Shown one piece after another: positions 7,082 through 13,059 of a stretch of 13,059 bases of DNA (position 1 is the stretch's first letter; every line of letters starts with the position of its first letter). Source of the stretch: an uncultured bacterium. GTDB lineage: Bacteria; Patescibacteriota; Saccharimonadia; Saccharimonadales; Saccharimonadaceae. The DNA lies in assembly GCA_903861015.1 (NCBI GenBank), contig CAIOSL010000055.1, positions 1 through 13,059 on the forward strand. Direction: 5' to 3'. The translations under genes were made by a program, and so were the position numbers. The notes under the pieces are model-generated. The model did no database searches, had not been told where the DNA came from, and saw nothing but the letters and a program-made list of their open reading frames with translations.

Positions 7082-7090
7082 ATCATAGCA
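7082..7090 (-). promoter_or_regulatory. Extended -10 promoter of the secretion ATPase gene
   Basis: TGCTATGAT on the minus strand (TGn followed by TATGAT, 5 of 6 to consensus), 8 nt before the ATG. It lies in the 25-nt gap after the methyltransferase gene. Confidence 0.5.
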
Positions 7091-7098
7091 CAAAAGCA

Positions 7099-7686
7099 CT
7101 AGCGTTTTATATAGATGACCGCCAATGAATGTTCGGCTTTTTTGGAATGATTTTTGCCCGCCAACCATTCGTTGGTCGCCAGCGCCGCCCCCGGTAAAGC
7201 CTGATTGCCATAATCATCGACAATAATCGTCGCCCCGTCAGACAAATACGGCGCAATTAATTTGAGCGGGTCTTTGATTGATCGATAATAATCACCGTCC
7301 AAAAAAGCAAAAGCGACTTTATGCGGTACGTCCTTGTCTGTTAATTGGTCGAACCAGGCTTTTTTGATGATCGGCATCGGTACCCGGGCGCCCAGCATGT
7401 TTTTGATAAACTGCTTTTTGGGCGCCAAAAGTTCACCCGGTTTGAAGTCTAGGCCCAGCGGACTTTGGTCTTGGCTGGTTTTTTCGGGCAGACCCTCGAA
7501 CGAATCGTAGACATAAAATTGACGTTCGCTATCTTTTAAAATTTCGGCAATAAAAACACTGGTCGTACCCAAATAACAGCCAAATTCGACCACATCGCCG
7601 GCCACATGGTTGCCAATTACCCGCCTTAACTCGCGAGTTATAACCATAATTTCGTTTTTATCAACTTGATCCGATAGCAAATTCAT
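7099..7686 (-). CDS. TylF/MycF-like class I SAM-dependent O-methyltransferase
   Basis: A 195-aa protein. The SAM-binding motif I is VVEFGCYLGTTS (32-43), followed by VYDSFEGLPE (59-68), typical of the TylF/macrocin O-methyltransferase family. An LDGDYY segment (D130) and VDDYG (D157, D158) are the likely metal and catalytic residues. TylF-type enzymes methylate sugar hydroxyls; family members also occur beside glycan and exopolysaccharide genes. No such genes are nearby, so the substrate is unknown. The reading frame extends upstream to 7842, but that part lies inside the divergent methylase gene and upstream of the promoter, and motif I normally sits close to the N-terminus. I therefore chose the ATG at 7684-7686. 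A TGGTATAGT box (7707-7699) would give a leader of about 6 nt; there is no Shine-Dalgarno. Confidence 0.82.
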   Translation of the reverse strand: MNLLSDQVDKNEIMVITRELRRVIGNHVAGDVVEFGCYLGTTSVFIAEILKDSERQFYVYDSFEGLPEKTSQDQSPLGLDFKPGELLAPKKQFIKNMLGARVPMPIIKKAWFDQLTDKDVPHKVAFAFLDGDYYRSIKDPLKLIAPYLSDGATIIVDDYGNQALPGAALATNEWLAGKNHSKKAEHSLAVIYIKR

Positions 7687-7698
7687 AACTTGTAATAA

Positions 7699-7707
7699 AC
7701 TATACCA
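7699..7707 (-). promoter_or_regulatory. Extended -10 promoter of the TylF-like methyltransferase gene
   Basis: TGGTATAGT on the minus strand, giving a start about 5-6 nt before the ATG at 7686. An alternative is TTGACG (7719-7714), 16 nt, TATTAC (7697-7692), which would place the start at the ATG itself. The sequence cannot decide between them. Confidence 0.45.
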
Positions 7708-7725
7708 CAGCCACGTCAACCAGAG

Positions 7726-7734
7726 TGTTACAAT
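7726..7734 (+). promoter_or_regulatory. Extended -10 promoter of the SPOUT methyltransferase gene (leaderless)
   Basis: TGTTACAAT (TGn followed by TACAAT), ending 7 nt before the ATG at 7742. The same TACAAT box precedes the aminopeptidase gene. No Shine-Dalgarno. Confidence 0.6.
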
Positions 7735-7741
7735 AGTACAA

Positions 7742-8227
7742 ATGCCCGAAATTATCGTTATCGCCCACAATATTCGCTCGACCCACAATATCGGGGCGAT
7801 TTTTCGGACGGCCGAAGGTTTTGGCGTCAAGCGAATTATCATCAGTGGCTATAGCCCATACCCAAAAATCGATGGCGACAGCCGCTTACCCCATATCGCC
7901 GACAAACTGACGACACAAATTCACAAAACCGCCCTGGGTGCCGAAACAATGGTGCCGTTTGAATACCAGTCTGCCCCAGATATCGGTCAACTAAAGCAAG
8001 GCGGCTATCGCATTGTTGCCCTCGAGCAAAACCAGCGCAGCATTAATTTAAAAGACTACCAAGTGCCGACCAAAGTTGCGCTGTTACTAGGCGAGGAAGT
8101 TCATGGCATCACCAGCGATTACATCGACCAGTGTGATGACATAGTCGAGATCCCGATGGTCGGCCGCAAAGAGTCGTTTAATGTCAGTGTCGCCACCGGC
8201 ATTGCCCTGTACGCGTTGTCTATTTAA
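7742..8227 (+). CDS. SPOUT (SpoU/TrmH-family) RNA 2'-O-methyltransferase
   Basis: A 161-aa single-domain SPOUT enzyme that would transfer a methyl group from SAM to a ribose 2'-OH in rRNA or tRNA. All three family motifs are present: motif 1 HNIRSTHNIGAIFRTAEGFG (9-28, with the catalytic-type Asn and Arg), motif 2 LLLGEEVHG (114-122) and motif 3 IPMVGRKESFNVSVATGIAL (137-156), which form the trefoil knot and SAM pocket. There is no N-terminal L30e-like substrate-binding domain as in RlmB, and no C-terminal extension as in TrmH, so its size is closest to TrmL-like proteins. Motif 3 (S-F-N-V-S) differs somewhat, so I do not assign a substrate or symbol. The start is fixed by an extended -10 7 nt upstream. 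The last 8 bp overlap the convergent end of dnaE. Confidence 0.88.
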   Translation: MPEIIVIAHNIRSTHNIGAIFRTAEGFGVKRIIISGYSPYPKIDGDSRLPHIADKLTTQIHKTALGAETMVPFEYQSAPDIGQLKQGGYRIVALEQNQRSINLKDYQVPTKVALLLGEEVHGITSDYIDQCDDIVEIPMVGRKESFNVSVATGIALYALSI

Positions 8228-11200
8228 CAACTACGCTGCCTTCGCCCAGCAGTTCGGTCAGTTCGCCAACCAGCGCTTGACTGGCATCAACCTTAAATGG
8301 CAATTTAACGGCCGATTTTTTGTCTTCGCCCAGTACCAAAACAATGTCAAACAACCCGTAATAATTGCCGCAGATTTGCTTTAAATTGCGCAGCGCCTCT
8401 TGGTTATCAGGGTTTTTAATATGGACAAACAACCGACTGGCAACAACTTTTTCGATCGGGGCGATGACCGGTTTTGGACCGGACGATGCCGGCTTGGCGG
8501 TCACGGTGGTTGGCGACTTGGCGGCGGCAACGCGCATCGCTCTTACCTTACTTGACATCTTGGGGCGATCCATTTTGCGACCGCTTGATTCGTAAGTATT
8601 TAGCTCTTGGTCAGATACGAATTGAATTTCATCGGCAATCATCTTGGCCTCGGTACCCAAGTTGCCGTCGCGATCCCTAGCGCTAATCTTGCCGGTTGCT
8701 CGAATAACTGCATCTTGGACTAATTTGGCACCAATTTGTTCGTATAGGTTAGGAAAAACGATAATTTCACCCTCACCGGTTTTGTCTTCCAGGCCAACAA
8801 AGGCCATCTTGGTGCCACTTTTGGTTACAATCGTCCGAACTGTCGATACTAGTCCGCCAATGGTGGCTTTTTTGCCGTCAAAATCTGGCGTCATTTGCGT
8901 CAGCGGTACAGTTTGCTCTTCAAAGTAAACATCGTAATTATCCAGCGGATGAGCACTGACGTACAATCCCATTAATTCGCGTTCCCAGGTCAAACGTTCA
9001 CGATCAGTATGTTTGACCGGTGATGGTTGCAGCGTAACCGTTGGATGAATATCGGCTGCACCGATCAGATCACCAAACAAATCAGTCTGGCCACTGGAGG
9101 CTTCTTTTTGCAGCTTGCTGGCAAAAGCTTGAATCGTCTCTAAATTAAACAGCAGATCCGATCGGTCGCCCAGGCTATCAAAACCGCCAGATTTAATCAG
9201 CGAATCCCAGGCTTTTTTGTTAAATTTCGACGTCGAAACCCGCTTGGCAAAATCTTCAACGCTCTTAAATTTGCCGTCTTTGCGAGCTCGCAAGACTTCC
9301 TCAACCGCGCCGCTACCAACGCCCTTGACCGCCGCCATACCGAACCTAATTTCGTTTTTGCCAGGTACAACCGCAAACTCAACGAATCCATCATTGACAT
9401 CTGGCGGCAAGACTTTCAGCCCCATGTGTTTGCACTCGTTAATCTCGATCGCCAAACGGTCAATGTCGTCGTGATCGCCCGTCATCACCGCCGCCATAAA
9501 CGCATCCGGGTAATGAGCCTTCAAATAGGCCGTTTGGTAAGAAATCAGCCCATAACAGGCAGCGTGCGACTTGTTAAAACAGTAGTTAGCAAACTCTTCC
9601 AATTGTGCCCAAAACGTCTCGGCCAACTTGGGGTCAGCACCACTGTGTTTGACGGCACCATCAACGAAGTCGACCTTGACCTTGCGCATCAAATCAATCT
9701 TCTTTTTACCAACAGCCTTGCGCAAAGTATCGGCTTGACCACCAGTAAAACCAGCAAAATCCTTGGATATTTGCATAAACTGCTCTTGGTACACCAAAAT
9801 TCCGTAAGTTTCTTTAAGCGAATTCTCGAACTTGGGGTGCAAATATGTTATTGCTTCTTGGCCGTGTTTACGCTTGATAAAACTGTCGATAAACTGCATT
9901 GGGCCCGGGCGATACAGCGCCACCATCGCCACAATATCGCCAAATTCCGACGGCTTGAGCTCGCGCAAATAGCGCTTCATACCAGCCGACTCCAGCTGAA
10001 AAACACCGGTTGTATCGCCACGCTGCAACAACTCGTAGGTCAAGCTGTCGTCCAGTGGCAGAGTGCTAATATCGATTTTTACGTTATAAACTTTTTTAAT
10101 AATACGCAGCGTGTTGTTGATTGTCGTGAGGTTAGACAGCCCTAAAAAGTCCATTTTAAGTAGGCCTAATTCTTCGACCAAGCCCATCGAATATTGGGTC
10201 GCGATTACGCCTTTTTGGGCCATTTCAAGCGGGATAAACTTGACGACGTCATCGGGCGCAATCACCACACCACAGGCATGAACACCGTGCGAGCGAATCG
10301 TGCCTTCCAGGCGAATCGCAAAATCAAACACCCTCTTGGCGGTTGGGTTGGTCTCGTATTCGTGTTTCAGATCGACGTCCTTGACCACGCTGACACCCAG
10401 CGGAATATGCTTGCCCTGAACTGGTGGCGGAATCATCTTGGACAAGCGGTCAGCCTCGGCGTAGGGCACCTGTAACACCCTGGCCACGTCGCGAACCGCC
10501 GCTCGAGCCGCCATCTTGCCGAATGTTACGATATTGGCCACTCGCGTAGAGCCGTATTTTTCGGTGCAATAACCAATCACCTCATCGCGCCTAGTATCCT
10601 GAATATCGATGTCGACATCGGGCATACTGATACGATCGGGGTTCAAAAAACGCTCAAACAGCAGATTGTAAGTCAACGGATCTAATTCGGTAATACGCAG
10701 CGCATAGGCCAAAATCGATCCAGCGGCGCTACCACGACCCGGCCCAAAGATAATGCCCTGGTTTTTGCCCCAGTTAATAAAGTCTTGCACGATCAAGAAG
10801 TAACCGTTAAAGCCCATGCTGTCGACCACGCCCAACTCGTAATCAGCCCTTGTCAAAACCGACTCTGGTATATGGCCGCGCGCCTGCTCGACCGTCATAT
10901 CAACTACCGCCTCTTTGGTTTGGCCGCCATAGCGCCAGGCCAGACCTCGAAAAACCAATTTGTCCAACAGCATTTTCTCGGTCTCGCCGTCGTCGGTCGG
11001 AAAACGAGGAATCAATATGCCGCCAAGCGCCAATTTGACATCGCATCGATCAGCAATCCGTTTGGTGTTCAAAATCGCCTCGGGGTGGCTCTTGCCCCAA
11101 CGTTTAATCATATCGGCCGGGTCCGTTACGTGCAGCTCAAATTCCTTGAGGCTCATGCGCTTTTCGTCACTCAAATAGGCACCAGTACCAACGCACAACA

Positions 11201-11897
11201 AAATCTCGTGCGTGTCCTGATCGGCGTGCGTCAAATAGTGACCATCGCTAGTGACTACCAGTGGTATATCCAGTTCTTTGGATAATTTCTCTAGGTACTT
11301 ATTGATCTTGACCTGAGTATCCCATTTGCTTATATGATCAGGGTGACCGTGGTCTTGCATCTCGAGATAATAGCGATCGCCAAAGATCGACTTGTACCAA
11401 CTGGCAATCCGCTTGGCTTCGTCATAGTTGTCATTCATCAAATTGTCGCCAACTTCACCGCCAGCACAGCCCGACAAGATAATCAGGCCTTCGTTGTACT
11501 TTTCTAACAGTTCGTGGTCAATCCGAGGCTTGTAATACATACCCTCCAGGTTGGCCGAAGTCGACAATTGCATCAAATTTTGGTAACCTTGATTATTCAT
11601 CGCCAAGATCGTCAAGTGATACCTAGCCTTATCCTTGGCTGGATCACGGTCAAACCGCGACCTGGCGGCCACATAACCTTCCATACCAATAATCGGTTTG
11701 ATTCCAGCTTCGGTCGCCGCCTTGTAAAACTCGACACTGCCCGACATCGTACCGTGATCGGTCACCGCTACCGATTCCATGCCCAGCTCTTTAACCCGAT
11801 TAACCAGGTCGGGTATCTTTGTTAAACCATCAAGCAAACTGTGATGAGTATGATTGTGCAAGTGCACAAAATCTGACGGTTTTAACTCTTCCCCCAT
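8220..11897 (-). CDS. dnaE: DNA polymerase III subunit alpha with an apparently intact PHP domain
   Basis: A 1225-aa replicative polymerase, DnaE1-like. The N-terminal PHP domain (about 9-290) starts FVHLHNHTHHSLLDG and keeps candidates for all nine metal ligands: H14, H16, D23, H48, E73, H94, C144, D218, H220. The polymerase core has GPGRGSAAGS (385-394), the catalytic pair D429/D431 in MPDVDIDI, and D583 in KMDFLGL, the third carboxylate. A tandem HhH region follows, then an OB fold (about 1009-1090), a Lys/Ala/Pro-rich linker (about 1100-1155) and a C-terminal domain. An intact PHP suggests built-in 3'-5' proofreading, as shown for Mycobacterium DnaE1. A TTG 12 nt further upstream is in frame, but it forms part of the -10 box, so the ATG at 11895-11897 is the start. 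The promoter gives a leader of about 5 nt and there is no Shine-Dalgarno. The gene overlaps the SPOUT methylase by 8 bp. Confidence 0.96.
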   Translation of the reverse strand: MGEELKPSDFVHLHNHTHHSLLDGLTKIPDLVNRVKELGMESVAVTDHGTMSGSVEFYKAATEAGIKPIIGMEGYVAARSRFDRDPAKDKARYHLTILAMNNQGYQNLMQLSTSANLEGMYYKPRIDHELLEKYNEGLIILSGCAGGEVGDNLMNDNYDEAKRIASWYKSIFGDRYYLEMQDHGHPDHISKWDTQVKINKYLEKLSKELDIPLVVTSDGHYLTHADQDTHEILLCVGTGAYLSDEKRMSLKEFELHVTDPADMIKRWGKSHPEAILNTKRIADRCDVKLALGGILIPRFPTDDGETEKMLLDKLVFRGLAWRYGGQTKEAVVDMTVEQARGHIPESVLTRADYELGVVDSMGFNGYFLIVQDFINWGKNQGIIFGPGRGSAAGSILAYALRITELDPLTYNLLFERFLNPDRISMPDVDIDIQDTRRDEVIGYCTEKYGSTRVANIVTFGKMAARAAVRDVARVLQVPYAEADRLSKMIPPPVQGKHIPLGVSVVKDVDLKHEYETNPTAKRVFDFAIRLEGTIRSHGVHACGVVIAPDDVVKFIPLEMAQKGVIATQYSMGLVEELGLLKMDFLGLSNLTTINNTLRIIKKVYNVKIDISTLPLDDSLTYELLQRGDTTGVFQLESAGMKRYLRELKPSEFGDIVAMVALYRPGPMQFIDSFIKRKHGQEAITYLHPKFENSLKETYGILVYQEQFMQISKDFAGFTGGQADTLRKAVGKKKIDLMRKVKVDFVDGAVKHSGADPKLAETFWAQLEEFANYCFNKSHAACYGLISYQTAYLKAHYPDAFMAAVMTGDHDDIDRLAIEINECKHMGLKVLPPDVNDGFVEFAVVPGKNEIRFGMAAVKGVGSGAVEEVLRARKDGKFKSVEDFAKRVSTSKFNKKAWDSLIKSGGFDSLGDRSDLLFNLETIQAFASKLQKEASSGQTDLFGDLIGAADIHPTVTLQPSPVKHTDRERLTWERELMGLYVSAHPLDNYDVYFEEQTVPLTQMTPDFDGKKATIGGLVSTVRTIVTKSGTKMAFVGLEDKTGEGEIIVFPNLYEQIGAKLVQDAVIRATGKISARDRDGNLGTEAKMIADEIQFVSDQELNTYESSGRKMDRPKMSSKVRAMRVAAAKSPTTVTAKPASSGPKPVIAPIEKVVASRLFVHIKNPDNQEALRNLKQICGNYYGLFDIVLVLGEDKKSAVKLPFKVDASQALVGELTELLGEGSVVVK

Positions 11898-11908
11898 GTA
11901 TACATACA

Positions 11909-11938
11909 AGTATACCTAACAACTGACCGGTTTGTCAG
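11909..11938 (-). promoter_or_regulatory. Promoter of dnaE
   Basis: On the minus strand CTGACA (11938-11933), an 18-nt spacer and TATACT (11914-11909), each 5 of 6 to consensus. Transcription from about 11902 leaves only about 5 nt before the ATG. The -35 is one arm of a small inverted repeat, CTGAC/GTCAG (11923-11927 with 11934-11938, 6-nt loop), which could be a protein-binding site. Confidence 0.6.
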
Positions 11939-11946
11939 TAGTAAAG

Positions 11947-12222
11947 TTATTTTGAATGCTGAATCGCATCAATCAGCTGCTGAACCACATTGCCAACCGA
12001 TGGAAACAAATTAGTAAACTGACTTAACAGCCAAATAATAATCGCGACAACAACCGTACTGCCCAGCAACGTCCCAAATCCAAAATAAACACCGCGCACA
12101 AAGTTCATCCAATACACCTGATACCGATTGCGATGAAAATCATAAAACAGCTCTTCAATCAGCTGCTGCCGGGCGCCGCGTTCATTATCTTTTTTTACTC
12201 GTTCAACAATCCGATTAGTCAT
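11947..12222 (-). CDS. Small membrane protein, DUF5665-like
   Basis: A 91-aa protein. A charged N-terminal helix (residues 2-30, with VKKDNERGARQQLIEELFYD) leads to the segment NFVRGVYFGFGTLLGSTVVV (about 40-59) and one hydrophobic membrane span of about 25 residues ending at WLLSQF, then a short amphipathic tail (VVQQLIDAIQHSK). The R-G-x-x-F-G-x-G-T-x-L-G-S/A-T pattern before the span resembles DUF5665 membrane proteins; I recall this from memory, so the family is a moderate call. Function unknown. The start is the ATG at 12220-12222, 6 nt after AGGAG (12233-12229); the in-frame TTG just before it is too close to the Shine-Dalgarno. An intrinsic terminator precedes the gene; dnaE follows 49 nt downstream with its own promoter. 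Unlike many genes here it has a proper ribosome-binding site. Confidence 0.75.
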   Translation of the reverse strand: MTNRIVERVKKDNERGARQQLIEELFYDFHRNRYQVYWMNFVRGVYFGFGTLLGSTVVVAIIIWLLSQFTNLFPSVGNVVQQLIDAIQHSK

Positions 12223-12228
12223 CAATTA

Positions 12229-12233
12229 CTCCT
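12229..12233 (-). promoter_or_regulatory. Shine-Dalgarno fixing the start of the DUF5665-like gene
   Basis: AGGAG on the minus strand, 6 nt before the ATG at 12222 but only 3 nt before the in-frame TTG at 12225, so the ATG is preferred. Confidence 0.7.
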
Positions 12234-12240
12234 GTATATA

Positions 12241-12272
12241 AAATAACACAACATGGTTATGCTGTGTTATTT
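12241..12272 (-). terminator. Intrinsic terminator after the DUF948/YtxH operon
   Basis: A 13-bp stem (12241-12253 with 12260-12272) around a 6-nt loop. On the minus strand its one imperfect position is a G-U pair, and it ends in TTATTTTATATA. It starts 15 nt after the YtxH-like stop codon. The stem is AT-rich apart from ACACAGC, so termination may be partial and could let some transcripts enter the DUF5665-like gene. Confidence 0.7.
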
Positions 12273-12287
12273 ACCGTCCATAACCGA

Positions 12288-12596
12288 CTACTTTTTATCG
12301 AAAAAGCCTTTTTTGGCACCTTTGACCGCCCGTTCAGTACGAGCCTTCAAGTCGTCAACTTCTTCCATGGTATCATCAACAATATCCTTGGCTTTGGCTT
12401 CCAAATCAGATGCGATATCCTTGGCTTCAGTTTTCACCTCGTCCGCCTTTTTGCAAGCTTCGGCCTTCAACGCCTCGGCTTTGGTTTTTAGCTCAGTACG
12501 AGTTTCTTGACCACTTTTTGTGGCAGTCAACCAACCAGCAACCACGCCAATAGCCGTACCAACAACTGCACCTAGTGCAAATTTACCCTTTGACAT
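12288..12596 (-). CDS. YtxH-like membrane-anchored coiled-coil protein
   Basis: A 102-aa protein. A glycine/alanine-rich hydrophobic segment (about 5-24: FALGAVVGTAIGVVAGWL) is followed by TATKSGQETR, the A/T-P/K-x-S-G-x-E-T-R hallmark of YtxH proteins, then a long Lys/Glu/Ala helix (about 30-90) made of repeats of the type KAEALKAEACKKADEVKTEA. It is probably anchored in the membrane with a coiled coil in the cytoplasm. Bacillus YtxH relatives belong to the general stress response, but function in this lineage is unknown. It begins 2 nt after the DUF948-like gene, with its GGAG Shine-Dalgarno (12610-12607) inside that gene's last codons, so the two are cotranscribed. A terminator follows 15 nt after the stop. 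Confidence 0.85.
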   Translation of the reverse strand: MSKGKFALGAVVGTAIGVVAGWLTATKSGQETRTELKTKAEALKAEACKKADEVKTEAKDIASDLEAKAKDIVDDTMEEVDDLKARTERAVKGAKKGFFDKK

Positions 12597-12598
12597 AG

Positions 12599-12856
12599 TT
12601 ATTTTTCTCCTTTTTCTTTTTTTACTTTACGAACAAATTTGGCAATCATCTCGGCCACATACATCGGCGATACAACCTTAGAAATACCTGAAACAACCGA
12701 CTCCAAATTATCGACTGTTCGTTCGGCCGACCGCGTAACGTTGCGGATTTGTGAAGTTAATTTGATTAAATAAACTGTCAAAGTAATCGCCAATATCAAA
12801 AAGATCGCTAGTACGACGGATAGTATCACAACCAGGACTTCTGCAGCTGAACTCAT
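12599..12856 (-). CDS. Small DUF948-like membrane protein
   Basis: An 85-aa protein with one N-terminal membrane span (about 7-31, VLVVILSVVLAIFLILAITL), then a polar helix with LTSQIRNVTRSAERTVDNLESVV and a basic tail (FVRKVKKEKGEK). The layout, a single span followed by an I-x-x-V-x-x-x-V-type helix, resembles DUF948 proteins, which in Gram-positive bacteria are commonly paired with YtxH-like genes, as here. Function unknown; a surface or stress role is inferred from such pairs. The ATG has AAGGA (12866-12862) 5 nt upstream. It is the first gene of the operon; an AT-rich stretch TTTATTATATAAG (12909-12897, minus strand) probably holds the -10, but I cannot fix a -35. Confidence 0.75.
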   Translation of the reverse strand: MSSAAEVLVVILSVVLAIFLILAITLTVYLIKLTSQIRNVTRSAERTVDNLESVVSGISKVVSPMYVAEMIAKFVRKVKKEKGEK

Positions 12857-12967
12857 TGTTTTCCTTTTCTAACCTCTCGTTAGTGAGTGGTTCATACTTA
12901 TATAATAAACCCTTTTCGACAATTACGCAAAGATTACGTAATAACTCACCACCTTTGCAACATAAAG

Positions 12968-12996
12968 TAAACAAAAAAGCAGGCCGCTCGTATACT
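12968..12996 (+). promoter_or_regulatory. Candidate promoter of the right-edge gene
   Basis: TAAACA (12968-12973), a 17-nt spacer and TATACT (12991-12996, 5 of 6 to consensus). A start near 13003 gives a leader of about 38 nt. The -35 is weak, so this is tentative. Confidence 0.4.
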
Positions 12997-13040
12997 GTAA
13001 TTACTACTAAATAAGTTACAGATATGAAAGGAGGCCTGCT
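12978..13040. repeat. Nested, nearly concentric inverted repeats before the right-edge gene
   Basis: Outer arms AGCAGGCC (12978-12985) and GGCCTGCT (13033-13040) are perfect 8-bp complements; inner arms CTGTAA (12995-13000) and TTACAG (13016-13021) are perfect 6-bp complements. Their centres differ by 1 bp. The right outer arm touches the ATG and includes the end of the Shine-Dalgarno. On the minus strand the outer hairpin is followed by six T. Confidence 0.7.
13027..13034 (+). promoter_or_regulatory. Strong Shine-Dalgarno of the right-edge gene
   Basis: AAAGGAGG, 6 nt before the ATG at 13041. It argues against the ATG at 13024, which lies before the ribosome-binding site although its frame is also open to the edge. 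Confidence 0.75.
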
Positions 13041-13059
13041 ATGGCCTATTCTATCAACC
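13041..13059 (+). CDS. Start of a plus-strand gene, product unknown (cut by window edge)
   Basis: Only six codons (MAYSIN) are inside the window, too few to identify the product. The start is supported by a near-perfect Shine-Dalgarno at ideal spacing. It is divergent from the DUF948/YtxH operon. The strong ribosome-binding site suggests high expression. Confidence 0.6.

Larger units (their letters stand above)
12857..13040. other. Divergent intergenic region between the DUF948-like operon and the right-edge gene
   Basis: 184 bp with no gene. The left part carries the leader and AT-rich promoter candidate (12897-12909) of the minus-strand operon. The middle has two ATTACG copies (12923-12928 and 12932-12937) and the palindrome TTACGTAA. 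The right part holds the nested inverted repeats and plus-strand promoter listed separately. Confidence 0.6.

Noticed and set aside
7687..7842. Longer N-terminus of the TylF-like methyltransferase, with a hydrophobic segment that looks like a membrane span
   Set aside because: It is the reverse strand of the SPOUT methylase coding region and its promoter; the extension would lie upstream of the methyltransferase promoter, and the family core starts soon after residue 1 of the shorter form.
9426..10145. Long plus-strand open frame (239 aa) inside dnaE
   Set aside because: It is antisense to the conserved polymerase core, with no promoter or ribosome-binding site and a composition typical of reverse-frame shadow.
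11898..11909. TTG start of dnaE at 11909
   Set aside because: The TTG overlaps the last base of the TATACT -10 box and precedes the expected transcript start; ATG at 11897 also numbers the PHP ligands as in known DnaE1 proteins.
12708..12974. Alternative minus-strand frame (88 aa) overlapping the DUF948-like gene
   Set aside because: It lacks a ribosome-binding site, and the competing frame has a Shine-Dalgarno, a membrane span and a clean operon junction.
13024..13059. ATG at 13024 as the start of the right-edge gene
   Set aside because: It precedes the AAAGGAGG ribosome-binding site, which is ideally spaced for the ATG at 13041; only the sequence beyond the edge could settle it.
1..13059. 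CRISPR array, tRNA, rRNA, insertion sequence or phage/defence island
   Set aside because: I saw no regularly spaced repeats, tRNA-like cloverleaf, transposase or integrase motif, or known defence proteins beyond the secreted HNH nuclease, which looks extracytoplasmic rather than a restriction enzyme.

Overview
This 13.1 kb window is a compact, almost gap-free piece of bacterial chromosome. Gene content and style suggest a Saccharibacteria (TM7)/Patescibacteria-type genome: mid GC, very short intergenic gaps, overlapping convergent gene ends, many transcripts that appear to start at or next to the ATG, and small YtxH-, DUF948- and DUF5665-like membrane proteins. No marker gene in the window proves the phylum, so this placement is inference. 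TGA acts as a stop (end of the HNH nuclease gene), so the code is not the TGA=Gly code of SR1/Gracilibacteria.

Layout. (1) 1-1024, minus strand: the N-terminus of NusA, cut by the window edge, preceded by a clear intrinsic terminator and by a small secreted HNH/DUF1524 nuclease. (2) 1066-3591, plus strand: an 841-aa M1-family zinc aminopeptidase, divergent from the nuclease across a 41-bp gap in which the two promoters interlock. (3) 3577-5365, minus strand: ribosomal protein L19 with a long Ala/Glu tail, an intrinsic terminator, an 82-aa coiled-coil protein with its own promoter, and a fused RNase HII-YraN protein. The last gene overlaps the aminopeptidase tail to tail. (4) 5451-7686, minus strand: a GspE/PilB-type secretion ATPase without the usual zinc cysteines, and a TylF-like methyltransferase. 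(5) 7742-8227, plus strand: a SPOUT RNA methyltransferase overlapping the 3' end of dnaE. (6) 8220-11897, minus strand: DNA polymerase III alpha, with all nine PHP-domain metal ligands apparently kept. (7) 11947-12856, minus strand: three small membrane proteins (DUF948-like, YtxH-like, DUF5665-like) with one terminator among them. (8) 12857-13059: an intergenic region with nested inverted repeats, and the first codons of a strongly Shine-Dalgarno-led plus-strand gene cut by the edge.

How it fits together. Most genes are housekeeping: transcription (NusA), translation (L19, SPOUT methylase), replication and repair (DnaE, RNase HII, YraN) and peptide breakdown (M1 peptidase). The secreted nuclease and the pilus-type ATPase could serve DNA scavenging or uptake, which would fit a host-dependent organism, but the window does not show this directly.

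No CRISPR array, tRNA, rRNA, insertion sequence or obvious defence island is visible. The most unusual observations are: two classes of gene start, with Shine-Dalgarno genes alongside genes whose -10 box lies 6-8 nt before the ATG; the RNase HII-YraN fusion; the intact PHP site in DnaE; the cysteine-free pilus ATPase; and the L19 tail.
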